From positions 1-46,239 of the forward strand of contig JAJQDE010000052.1 in assembly GCA_021202335.1 (NCBI GenBank): DNA of 46,239 nt, read 5' to 3'. This document shows, piece after piece, positions 39,127-46,239 of this stretch; positions within the stretch are counted from its first letter, which is position 1, and every line of letters begins with the position of its first letter. Below the pieces are notes generated by a model. That model saw only the letters and a list, made by a program, of their open reading frames with translations. It was not told the DNA's origin and searched no databases. A program made the position numbers and the translations under genes. The DNA is from Lachnospiraceae bacterium (lineage in GTDB: Bacteria > Bacillota > Clostridia > Lachnospirales > Lachnospiraceae).

Positions 39127-41295
39127 TTACGCGGTAATTTCAATCTCAGCCAAATCCGTCACGTCCTCAGCATCCTTTGCCAAAAGCAGCATATAGCTTC
39201 CCGCGTCGCACACAAAATCATGGCGTTCCTCGCTGTAATAGCAAAAGGCGCTTTTATCAAGCGTCATTGTCACGGTTTTTGTTTCACCCGCCTCAACATA
39301 GAGCTTTTCAAAACCCTTAAGCTCCTTTGCCGCCTTTTTTATTTTGGGCCGTTTATCCTCGACATAAAGCTGCGGCACCGCATATCCCGCGCGCGAGCCG
39401 GTATTCGAAACGCAAAAGCTCACATTCACGTAAAAATCTCCGTCCGCGCCATATACGACGTCACCGCGAAGCCCTGTCATCACAAAATCCGTATATGAAA
39501 GCCCATATCCGAACGGAAACGCCGTGCCGACCTGATATGTGTCATAGTACCTGTAGCCGACAAAAATATCCTCTCCGTAGGTTACGCTGTCCTCTCCCGG
39601 AAATTCACCAAGCGCTGCCGCCGGACAGTCCTCCTCTGATAATGGAAAGGTTTCCGGCAAATGCCCTGACGGATTGTTGTCGCCGAAAATCGTTTCAGCA
39701 AGGGCATAGCCGCCCTCCATTCCGCCATACCACGCGCACACCAGCGAATCCGCCTTGTCCAGCCACCGGCTCATGTCCACGGGAGAGCCTAGCTGCAGCA
39801 CAATCACCGCGTCCGGTCTGATATCCAAAAGCTCGCTAATCAGCGTATCCTGCTCATACGGAAGCTTCATACTCTCCCTGTCGCGCCCCTCCGTGTCATA
39901 GTCATGCGTGAGGCCTCCCACGCAAATCACGGCATCCGCATCTGTGGCGGCAGCCAGCGCTTCCCTTCTGTATTTGGCATTCATGGCGGCGCGGTATTCC
40001 GCATCCTGCGTCTGCTCCTTCTTTAACTGCCCCTCCAGGCTTTTTGCCTGCCCGTTCTCCGCGCTTTGGCTTGTGTCCGCCCAAATATTTCCAAGGTCGT
40101 TGTTATAATACCCGGGCTTATACACTATCTGCGTATTTCCTCCCAACAGCATATGGAAGCCTAAAAGCGGCGTAATCTCGTAGAGCGCCTTTATCTCTGC
40201 GCTTCCGCCTCCGGGCGCGTGCTGTCGGTTTGCGTTTTCTCCTATAATTAAAAGCTTCTTTACCCTGCTCCTGTCAAGTGGAAGCAGATTTTTTTCATTT
40301 TTAAGCAGCACCACGGACTCCCTTGCCGTCTGCCTCAGGGCTTCCTTATCCCTGTAGTCATTATAGCTGCCCGCCTTGCGCTCGCCGTCAAGCATATGAA
40401 GCTCATTCATCACATGCAGGATATGACGTACCTTTTTGTCAACCTGCTCCTGCACGATTTCCATATCAGGCTCACCTGACTGCGCCATTTCAAGCAGCGG
40501 CTTTGCAAGATAATACCCGTCAAAATTGTCAGTGACCGACATCTCCATGTCAATGCCCGACATCAGAGCTTCCTTCGTGTCGTGTACGCCGCCCCAATCG
40601 GAAACAACAATGCCGTCAAAGCCCCATTCACCGCGCAGAATATCGTCAATCAGCTCCTTATTATGACAGCAGTGCGTCCCATGATATCGATTGTATGCGC
40701 CCATAATGCCCTTCGTGCCGCCCTTTTGCACAGCCGCCTTAAATGCCGGCAAATAAATCTCGCGCAGCGCCCGCTCACTCACCTTCACATCGACGTCCAT
40801 ACGCCTCGTTTCCTGATTATTGAGCGCGTAATGCTTTACACACGCCGCCACATCGTTTTCCTCAATCCCTCTGACAAACGGCGCCGCAAGCTCCGATGTA
40901 AGATAGGGGTCCTCACCCATATATTCAAAGCTTCTTCCGCACAGAGGAGTGCGCATTATATTGATGCCGGGAGCCAGTATCATATCCTTTCCCCGCCCCC
41001 TCGCCTCTTTTCCAAGCAGCTTTCCCGTTTCATGGGCAAGCCCTCTGTTCCATGTCGCGGCAAGCGCCGTATTACAAGGCAGATAAGAAACAAAATCATA
41101 GGAAAGACCTATGTCCTCCCACCTGTCAGGCTTAAAATCCTTGCGCACGCCCCGCGGCCCGTCAGAGGTCTTAAACGGCGGAATTCCCAGCCGCTCAACG
41201 CCTTTTGTTGAGAACAGTTCGCTGCCGTGTATCATATCGATTTTTTCCTCAAGCGTAAGCTGTGCAAGCAAATCTTCAAGCTTATCATCAGTCAT
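39127..41295 (-). CDS. GH3 family beta-glycosidase, probably beta-glucosidase
   Basis: A 722-residue cytoplasmic glycoside hydrolase family 3 enzyme without signal peptide. Domain 1 starts LEDLLAQLTLEEKIDMIHG and carries the nucleophile Asp233 in GIVVSDWGGVHD and KHYALNNQE. Domain 2 (VVLLKNEKNLLPL onward) and a C-terminal fibronectin-III-like domain (FPFGYGLSYTDF onward) follow. No PA14 insertion. It would cleave short beta-linked sugars taken up by the cell; the exact sugar is open. The start overlaps lgt by 8 bases with a GGAGGAG site. Confidence 0.94.
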   Translation of the reverse strand: MTDDKLEDLLAQLTLEEKIDMIHGSELFSTKGVERLGIPPFKTSDGPRGVRKDFKPDRWEDIGLSYDFVSYLPCNTALAATWNRGLAHETGKLLGKEARGRGKDMILAPGINIMRTPLCGRSFEYMGEDPYLTSELAAPFVRGIEENDVAACVKHYALNNQETRRMDVDVKVSERALREIYLPAFKAAVQKGGTKGIMGAYNRYHGTHCCHNKELIDDILRGEWGFDGIVVSDWGGVHDTKEALMSGIDMEMSVTDNFDGYYLAKPLLEMAQSGEPDMEIVQEQVDKKVRHILHVMNELHMLDGERKAGSYNDYRDKEALRQTARESVVLLKNEKNLLPLDRSRVKKLLIIGENANRQHAPGGGSAEIKALYEITPLLGFHMLLGGNTQIVYKPGYYNNDLGNIWADTSQSAENGQAKSLEGQLKKEQTQDAEYRAAMNAKYRREALAAATDADAVICVGGLTHDYDTEGRDRESMKLPYEQDTLISELLDIRPDAVIVLQLGSPVDMSRWLDKADSLVCAWYGGMEGGYALAETIFGDNNPSGHLPETFPLSEEDCPAAALGEFPGEDSVTYGEDIFVGYRYYDTYQVGTAFPFGYGLSYTDFVMTGLRGDVVYGADGDFYVNVSFCVSNTGSRAGYAVPQLYVEDKRPKIKKAAKELKGFEKLYVEAGETKTVTMTLDKSAFCYYSEERHDFVCDAGSYMLLLAKDAEDVTDLAEIEITA

Positions 41296-42184
41296 GCGTC
41301 CGCTCCTCCTTATCAGCGTTTTTCGCCATCCGGATCCGTATATATAAATTCAGCAGCACGGCAAACACAAACATTACCATTCCCAAAAGCTGCGATACCG
41401 CTATCTGCGTGTGGGGAATAAAAAGCTGATCCGTTCTAAGCCCCTCAATAAAAAATCTTCCAATCCCATATCCGCCTAAGTAAACAAGACACATCTGACC
41501 GTGGTACTTCTTGTACTTATGATAGAAAAGCATCGCCAGCAGCAGACAGAAATTCCACGCGCTCTCATACAGAAACGTCGGGTGTACCTGTATAAAATTC
41601 ACGCTGCCCTCAGCCGCCATCTGCGCCATTGCGTCTATATGCGACTGCGCAATGTCCTTTGCGCGGACCGCCTCTACCGGCAAACGCATTGCAAAAAGCG
41701 AATCCGTAAAACCGCCGAACGCCTCCCGGTTAAAAAAGTTGCCCCATCGGCCTATCACCTGCCCGAGCACCAAGCCATACACGCCGCAGTCGCCAATCTG
41801 ATACGGAGAAAGCTTTTTTACCCTGCTGTACACAAAAAGAGTAGTAAACGCCGCTATAACGCCTCCATATATGGCAAGCCCTCCCTGTCTTGTGTTGAAA
41901 ATGCTCAGCAGATTGTCCTTATATTGTTCCCATGAGAATATCACGTAATAAAGCCTTGCGCCGATTACGGAAAAGATTACCGCGTAAATTGCAAAGTCCC
42001 ATATAATGTCAGGGTTCATTTTCTCAAGCTTTGCAATATGCACAGCCATAAGCACGCCCAAAATCACACCGATGCCGATAATCAGACCATACAATGCAAT
42101 CTCAAAGCCGAATATCGAAAAGCTCTTTGGCACATTCGACAGATAAATGCCAAGATGCGGAAAGGCTATGTCGTTTGCTCCCAT
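41288..42184 (-). CDS. lgt: Prolipoprotein diacylglyceryl transferase
   Basis: A 298-residue membrane enzyme that attaches diacylglycerol to the lipobox Cys of prolipoproteins. About seven hydrophobic helices. The family signature is GRWGNFFNREAFGG, and HPTFLYES follows in the C-terminal half. It would modify the importer lipoprotein and the element lipoprotein of this window. GGAGG site before the ATG; 13 bases after ychF, so co-transcribed. Confidence 0.96.
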   Translation of the reverse strand: MGANDIAFPHLGIYLSNVPKSFSIFGFEIALYGLIIGIGVILGVLMAVHIAKLEKMNPDIIWDFAIYAVIFSVIGARLYYVIFSWEQYKDNLLSIFNTRQGGLAIYGGVIAAFTTLFVYSRVKKLSPYQIGDCGVYGLVLGQVIGRWGNFFNREAFGGFTDSLFAMRLPVEAVRAKDIAQSHIDAMAQMAAEGSVNFIQVHPTFLYESAWNFCLLLAMLFYHKYKKYHGQMCLVYLGGYGIGRFFIEGLRTDQLFIPHTQIAVSQLLGMVMFVFAVLLNLYIRIRMAKNADKEERTHD

Positions 42185-42197
42185 ACCACTACCTCCG

Positions 42198-43295
42198 CTA
42201 CACGTTAAATCTGAATAAGATTACGTCTCCGTCCTTCACCTCATAATCCTTTCCCTCTAAGCCCACAAGCCCCTTGTCCCTCGCGGCGGCAAGCGAACCG
42301 TTTTCAATTAAATCAGGGTAGCTTACGACCTCCGCGCGGATAAAGCCGCGCTCAAAATCCGTGTGTATCTTGCCCGCTGCCTGCGGAGCCTTTGTCCCCT
42401 TCCTTATCGTCCACGCGCGGCACTCGTCCTCGCCCGCCGTGAGAAAGCTTATAAGCCCCAGCAAACGGTAGCTTGCGGAAATCAGCTTATCAAGCCCCGA
42501 CTCCTTTAATCCTAAGTCCTCCAAAAACATCTGCTTCTCATCATCATCAAGCTCCGCTATTTCCTGCTCAATCTGCGCACAGATGACAAAAACCTCAGAG
42601 CCTTCCCCTGCCGCATACTCCCTGACCGCCTTCACGCCCTCGTTTGCGGCGCCGTCGTCCGCAAGGTCGGCTTCGGCGACATTTGCCGCAAAAATAACGG
42701 GCTTATCCGTCAAAAGGTTATAACCGTTTCTCCAAACAATCTCCTCTTCGTCCTCAGTGACAAAGCTTTTTGCAAGCTTTCCATCCTCCAAATGCGCCTT
42801 GATGCGCTCCGCAAGAGCAAGCTCCTTTGCCTGCGCCTTATCATTTTTTGCTCCTCTTGATACCTTAGCGATACGCCGCTCTAATATTTCAATATCCGCG
42901 AATATCAGCTCCAAGTTGATGGTTTCAATATCCCTGAGAGGATTAATGCTGCCGTCCACATGAACAATATTGCTGTCCTCAAAGCACCTTACCACATGAA
43001 CGATTGCGTCAACCTCACGGATATTCGCAAGGAACTGATTTCCAAGCCCCTCACCCTTCGACGCGCCCTTTACAAGCCCCGCGATGTCCACAAACTCAAT
43101 CACGGCAGGCGTGACCTTTTTCGTATTGTAAAGCTCGCCCAGCCGCTTTATTCTCTCGTCAGGCACAGATACCACGCCCACATTCGGATCTATGGTGCAG
43201 AACGGATAGTTTGCCGACTCCGCCCCCGCCTTTGTCAGTGAATTAAATAATGTGCTTTTCCCCACGTTCGGAAGCCCAACTATGCCTAATTTCAT
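42198..43295 (-). CDS. ychF: Obg-like ATPase YchF
   Basis: A 365-residue TRAFAC-class P-loop protein: GLPNVGKSTLFNSLTKAGAESANYPFCTI, then DIAGLVKGASKGEGLGNQFL. The usual NKxD is replaced (FAANVAEADL), in keeping with ATP preference. A coiled-coil region and the C-terminal TGS domain (ending VKDGDVILFRFNV) follow. It acts in stress response and translation. The ribosome-binding site is weak (AGGT or AAAGAAA). The upstream region has been replaced by an integrated element, so its native promoter may be lost. Confidence 0.96.
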   Translation of the reverse strand: MKLGIVGLPNVGKSTLFNSLTKAGAESANYPFCTIDPNVGVVSVPDERIKRLGELYNTKKVTPAVIEFVDIAGLVKGASKGEGLGNQFLANIREVDAIVHVVRCFEDSNIVHVDGSINPLRDIETINLELIFADIEILERRIAKVSRGAKNDKAQAKELALAERIKAHLEDGKLAKSFVTEDEEEIVWRNGYNLLTDKPVIFAANVAEADLADDGAANEGVKAVREYAAGEGSEVFVICAQIEQEIAELDDDEKQMFLEDLGLKESGLDKLISASYRLLGLISFLTAGEDECRAWTIRKGTKAPQAAGKIHTDFERGFIRAEVVSYPDLIENGSLAAARDKGLVGLEGKDYEVKDGDVILFRFNV

Positions 43296-43314
43296 TTTTC
43301 TTTATACCTGTCCG

Positions 43315-43379
43315 AAAATCCTTGATTTTAGGGGCTTTTCGCCTTTCTCTTTATTTTTACTACACCATTTACTACACCA
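43315..43379. other. Candidate attachment region of the right-hand element
   Basis: Between ychF and the integrase stop lie a short inverted repeat AAAATC-ctt-GATTTT (43315-43329) and a direct repeat ACTACACCA (43359-43367 and 43371-43379, 12-base period). Tyrosine integrase genes usually end close to their attachment site, so the crossover core is probably here. It cannot be proven without the other end of the element or an empty site. Confidence 0.45.
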
Positions 43380-43381
43380 AT

Positions 43382-44515
43382 TCACACAATCTTTAAGGCT
43401 TTTTCGATTCTTTCAACCTCTTTTTGCTTCTCATCTTCGGTCACATGCACGTATAAATTCATGGTAATCCCCACATTAGAATGTCCAAGAATAATCTGCA
43501 ATGTTTTAGGTCGCATCCCTGCTTCAATACATCGAGTGCCAAACGTGTGTCTTAAAACGTGCATTGAGAATTTCTCAATACCGGCTTTTTCACATAATTT
43601 AAATAACGTACTATCATAAGCGGAATTTTTAGTAGGTTCACCCTTTCTACACAAGAAGATATAATCTTTGTGTTCCAAATTGATTACCTTGATTGATTTC
43701 AGCTTTTCCCTTTGATTCTTCAATATAGAAATTGCTTCGTCTGTCAATGGCACATCCCGATAACCGGATTTGCTTTTAGGTTCTCCTATTATCCACTCTC
43801 CAACGCTGTATCTGTATTCCATACTGCGCCTTATATGTACTACTTTCTTTCCCCAGTCAATATCTGACCATTTTAAGCCGATAAGTTCACCGGTACGAAG
43901 CCCGGTTTGTAACAAAAACGCAAATTGATTATAATTACTACTGTTTACAGCAGTTTCAAGGAACTTCTTCTGTTCATCAATGGTTAATGCCCTGACTTTC
44001 TTAGGTTCCTTCCCTATATTATATTTCACAGCTTTCGTAACCGGATTCTTATTAATTATATCATTTTCCACAGCATCAGAAAACATACAATATAAAGCAA
44101 TTCGCGTCTGATAGATGGTAGATGTCTTATAATCATCTTTCATCTGATTTAACACATTTTGACAGTGCATAGGCTTTACATCTGATAGAAGCATATTGCC
44201 AATACACTTTTTTATGTTATGCTGAAATCGCTCTTTGTAATTTCTGACAGTGTTAGGTCTGATACTATCTCCTTTGATGTTTTCAATCCAATATTCAAAC
44301 CATGCCGTAACAGTCATATCACCGGAAGCATCTATCCCGCCATGCTCGTCTTGAAATACTGCATCTGCCAACCAATTCCTGCATTCCTGTAATTTAGGGA
44401 AATATCTTTGTACTCTTTTACCTGTTCTTTTACTTACGAATCTACCAGTATATAACCCATCCTTTCTTTGGCTAATACCTACACCAAGCTCTCTATTTTT
44501 TAAATCTTTACCCAT
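43382..44515 (-). CDS. int: Tyrosine recombinase (integrase), Tn916-like
   Basis: A 377-residue integrase that recombines attachment sites. An arm-binding-like N-terminus (KDGLYTGRFVSKRTGKRVQRYF), a core-binding domain (about 65-165) and the catalytic domain are present. Catalytic residues seen: Arg207 (LQTGLRTGELIGL), Lys near 247-249 (PKSKSGYRDVPL), His319 and Arg322 (HVLRHTFGT), His345 (LGHSN) and Tyr355 (TMNLYVHV). All are intact, so the enzyme should be active. Transcription points towards ychF. Confidence 0.95.
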   Translation of the reverse strand: MGKDLKNRELGVGISQRKDGLYTGRFVSKRTGKRVQRYFPKLQECRNWLADAVFQDEHGGIDASGDMTVTAWFEYWIENIKGDSIRPNTVRNYKERFQHNIKKCIGNMLLSDVKPMHCQNVLNQMKDDYKTSTIYQTRIALYCMFSDAVENDIINKNPVTKAVKYNIGKEPKKVRALTIDEQKKFLETAVNSSNYNQFAFLLQTGLRTGELIGLKWSDIDWGKKVVHIRRSMEYRYSVGEWIIGEPKSKSGYRDVPLTDEAISILKNQREKLKSIKVINLEHKDYIFLCRKGEPTKNSAYDSTLFKLCEKAGIEKFSMHVLRHTFGTRCIEAGMRPKTLQIILGHSNVGITMNLYVHVTEDEKQKEVERIEKALKIV

Positions 44516-44563
44516 TGTATTTTATCTCCTTTATGCTAATATAGCTAACAAAAAAGAGTTTGA

Positions 44564-44580
44564 TACAATACCATATTGTA
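44564..44580. promoter_or_regulatory. Inverted repeat upstream of the integrase gene
   Basis: TACAATA-CCA-TATTGTA is a perfect 7-bp inverted repeat with three central bases, 50 bases before the integrase start. It could be a repressor operator or an integrase or excisionase arm site. No clear promoter was assigned here. Confidence 0.5.
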
Positions 44581-44634
44581 CCTCACTTCTTGCCAGATTA
44601 CAATTAAATTTCATCAAATATTTCAACTATAAAT

Positions 44635-44844
44635 TTATATTTCCAAGCTCTTCGAGATGTATTGTTCAAATTCTTTACGCTTTACTAATTTTTTACTTCC
44701 TACATATAATACAAAACTACACTTAGGCTGTTTTAGTAATTCTTCTATTCTATTTATGCCGATATTTGAATAAGCTGCTGCTTCCTTAACCGTTAGATTT
44801 AGCTTCTGCCAAAATGGTATTTGTAACTCCTTATTTTCCGTCAT
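44635..44844 (-). CDS. xis: Excisionase, Tn916 Xis-like
   Basis: A 69-residue protein: MTENKELQIPFWQKLNLTVKEAAAYSNIGINRIEELLKQ, with a winged-helix/MerR-like DNA-binding fold, as in excisionases that bend the attachment sites and direct excision. The ending KLVKRKEFEQYI is also family-like. The ATG at 44,844 has an AGGAGGA site about 14 bases away, longer than usual. Confidence 0.85.
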   Translation of the reverse strand: MTENKELQIPFWQKLNLTVKEAAAYSNIGINRIEELLKQPKCSFVLYVGSKKLVKRKEFEQYISKSLEI

Positions 44845-44884
44845 TCTTATAAATCTGTTCCTCCTATGAAAAAATCTATAATAT

Positions 44885-44912
44885 AAAAGGACTGCCATAT
44901 TTCTGACAGTCC
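44885..44912 (-). terminator. Terminator upstream of xis
   Basis: GGACTG (44889-44894) and CAGTCC (44907-44912) form a 6-bp stem with a 12-base loop; on the minus strand TTTTATATT follows. It lies between the unknown gene and xis, so xis and int are probably transcribed apart from it. Confidence 0.65.
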
Positions 44913-44925
44913 CATAACCCAATTA

Positions 44926-45612
44926 TTATTTTACAACTTCAATACCCTTACTCTCAGTAGTAGTCTTTTTCTTTGTTTTCGACTTATTATTTGTCTTTGG
45001 TACAGCAGTCGTATCATCTTTATGTATAGCAGTTACAATAGCTTTTGCAACTTCAGCACTCCCCATACCTTTTAATACAGGAATCATATCTGCCAATTTT
45101 CCTACGACCTCCGCATCAATTTCACGTTCACTCGCTTTATTCAAAAAATTCGTCAATGCCACAAGCAGTTCATTCATATAATCAGGCTTAACAACAAACT
45201 CTCTTACGACCTGCAATAAATCAGATACATCTTCTTTGTAATCAGAGAAATGCATCTTTCTAAATTCAATAGCTTCATCGCATCCCTTTTGCAATTCTTC
45301 AATTAATCCACTCTCCGCATTACTCTTAACAATGGCAATTACAGATTTATAATTGTTTTTGCAAAATTCATCAATCAAATCCAAATTGAAATCATCCGGA
45401 TTCTCGAATAATTCAATATCCGTGAAATACTTAATCAGACAATAATTAAAAATTGTCTCTTTCAATATATAAGCATAACCAATTTGTGCTGATACCACCA
45501 AACCAGCTACTTCCATAGCATAATTCGCTTTCTGACTTAATGATAAACTGTTTTCATATGTATATTCTACACTTTCATCCTTAAAATTTATATATGTTCC
45601 TTTGTTTGTCAT
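44926..45612 (-). CDS. Unknown protein, helical, Lys/Thr-rich tail
   Basis: A 228-residue mostly helical protein. After an N-terminal region (GTYINFKDESVEYTYENSLSLSQKANYAMEVAGLVVS) two hydrophobic-helical stretches follow, then ELQKGCDEAIEFRK, and a low-complexity basic tail (KTNNKSKTKKKTTTESK). No family recognised. Its ATG overlaps the TAA of the upstream gene (TAATG), so the two are translated together and probably work together. Confidence 0.7.
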   Translation of the reverse strand: MTNKGTYINFKDESVEYTYENSLSLSQKANYAMEVAGLVVSAQIGYAYILKETIFNYCLIKYFTDIELFENPDDFNLDLIDEFCKNNYKSVIAIVKSNAESGLIEELQKGCDEAIEFRKMHFSDYKEDVSDLLQVVREFVVKPDYMNELLVALTNFLNKASEREIDAEVVGKLADMIPVLKGMGSAEVAKAIVTAIHKDDTTAVPKTNNKSKTKKKTTTESKGIEVVK

Positions 45613-46133
45613 TATTTTGTTTCCTCCATTGCTTTTTTCAATAACTGCGACATCTGTGTATTTGCATAATTTTGTCTGTGATTGGAACGCCCGTTCTCAT
45701 ACCGTTCCTTACTTTTCGCATCCTCTTCATTCTTGATTTCAATAATTCTGTCATTAGAATAGAATACAAAGAATTTCTTCTTGTACTGATCTACACCAGT
45801 ACGCCTCAACATATAGCCATATCCTTCTGATACGATTCTTTTCACCGCTCCAAGATTTCTGGTTACAATAGTTTCCGGCTTTGTTTCCGCATTAATAATA
45901 ATTTCTTCAAAAACAGACCAGTCCTCAAAACTTCTGTCACATTTCAGATCATGAGTCGCCATAAATGTTCCTACAATATGTGTAACCCTATCAGTTGCCT
46001 TGAAACAGTATTCAGGATAACCATTTGATTTTACACTTATAAGGCTTCTTAACTGCCCTTTTTCCAGTAATTCATTAAACAACGTAACTGACTGAAATTT
46101 AATTGTTTTCTTTTCAATCTTTTTTTCTTCCAT
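45612..46133 (-). CDS. Unknown protein, possible DUF5659-like region
   Basis: A 173-residue basic protein. The central part (ETIVTRNLGAVKRIVSEGYGYMLRR then KKFFVFYSNDRIIEIKNEED) resembles the small DUF5659 domain of phage and element proteins, but only loosely. No membrane helices. The ATG at 46,133 is chosen for GGAGG eight bases upstream; the ATG at 46,148 overlaps that site. First gene of a two-gene unit with the following protein. Confidence 0.6.
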   Translation of the reverse strand: MEEKKIEKKTIKFQSVTLFNELLEKGQLRSLISVKSNGYPEYCFKATDRVTHIVGTFMATHDLKCDRSFEDWSVFEEIIINAETKPETIVTRNLGAVKRIVSEGYGYMLRRTGVDQYKKKFFVFYSNDRIIEIKNEEDAKSKERYENGRSNHRQNYANTQMSQLLKKAMEETK

Positions 46134-46151
46134 TTTAAATTCCTCCATATG

Positions 46152-46223
46152 TTATTTTTTTGTATTATATTGCAGAGATGTTATCCATCTCTCATACATT
46201 TCATAATTATATTTTTCACACAA
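46152..46223 (-). CDS. Possible 23-residue ORF at the window edge
   Basis: A TTG at 46,223 follows GGGAGG by five bases and opens MCEKYNYEMYERWITSLQYNTKK, ending with TAA about 20 bases before the next gene. The residue composition is protein-like, but the start codon is weak and nothing else supports it. Confidence 0.3.
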   Translation of the reverse strand: MCEKYNYEMYERWITSLQYNTKK

Positions 46224-46239
46224 TTATTCCTCCCATATT

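Larger units (their letters stand above)
43382..46239. mobile_element. End of a second integrated element (integrase side)
   Basis: Integrase, excisionase and two unknown genes, all on the minus strand and clearly more AT-rich than the core genes. The element continues beyond the window. Conjugative or phage modules are not visible, so the class is open. Confidence 0.75.

Overview
The window looks like a contig from a gut Lachnospiraceae bacterium (Clostridia). The reasons are the cluster yqeG-aroE-aroK-aroQ-efp with a DUF5688 protein behind it, a YlmC/YmxH sporulation protein next to nrdR, a GH3 glucosidase behind lgt and ychF, and an S8 subtilase propeptide of a type I associate with that family. 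No rRNA, tRNA or CRISPR array was seen. Almost every gene is on the minus strand, so operons read from high to low coordinates.

Layout. (1) About 1-10,820 is one end of a conjugative-type mobile element. A short-gene operon encodes two soluble unknowns, a one-helix protein, a ParM-like actin and its ParR-like partner, a small hydrophobic protein and a lipoprotein. It is followed by a giant thioester-domain, LPXTG-anchored SpaA-type surface protein and an AT-rich KAP P-loop NTPase, probably cargo. The first 73 bases are a perfect fold-back palindrome that looks like a contig-end artefact. (2) The element ends inside an S8 subtilase gene, just after the catalytic Asp-Ser-Gly. The matching propeptide is a separate gene on the opposite strand at 11,038-11,328. 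(3) 11,377-12,873 is araA. (4) 13,069-23,836 is a type IV pilus operon with its own promoter: major pilin, prepilin peptidase, a PilM-PilN fusion, PilO, and four minor pilins of which the last is about 1,400 residues. The motor ATPases and the PilC platform are absent. (5) 24,203-26,014 is an AT-rich island with a HicA-like toxin-antitoxin pair and a lone cytosine-5 DNA methyltransferase. (6) 26,166-43,295 is core chromosome: ppdK, DUF5688, efp, shikimate genes, yqeG, a complete peptide-type ABC importer, nrdR, ylmC, GH3, lgt and ychF. (7) 43,382-46,239 is the end of a second integrated element: tyrosine integrase, excisionase and two unknown genes.

The most interesting structures are the type IV pilus operon with a giant pilin-like last gene, the split and interrupted subtilase, a hairpin that buries the ribosome-binding site of ylmC, a terminator-like hairpin in the leader of the par operon, and a few short repeat clusters. 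Starts were chosen from Shine-Dalgarno sequences and family N-termini. Promoters were read by eye as -35/-10 pairs with 16-17 base spacers. All family names come from motif recognition, not from a database search.
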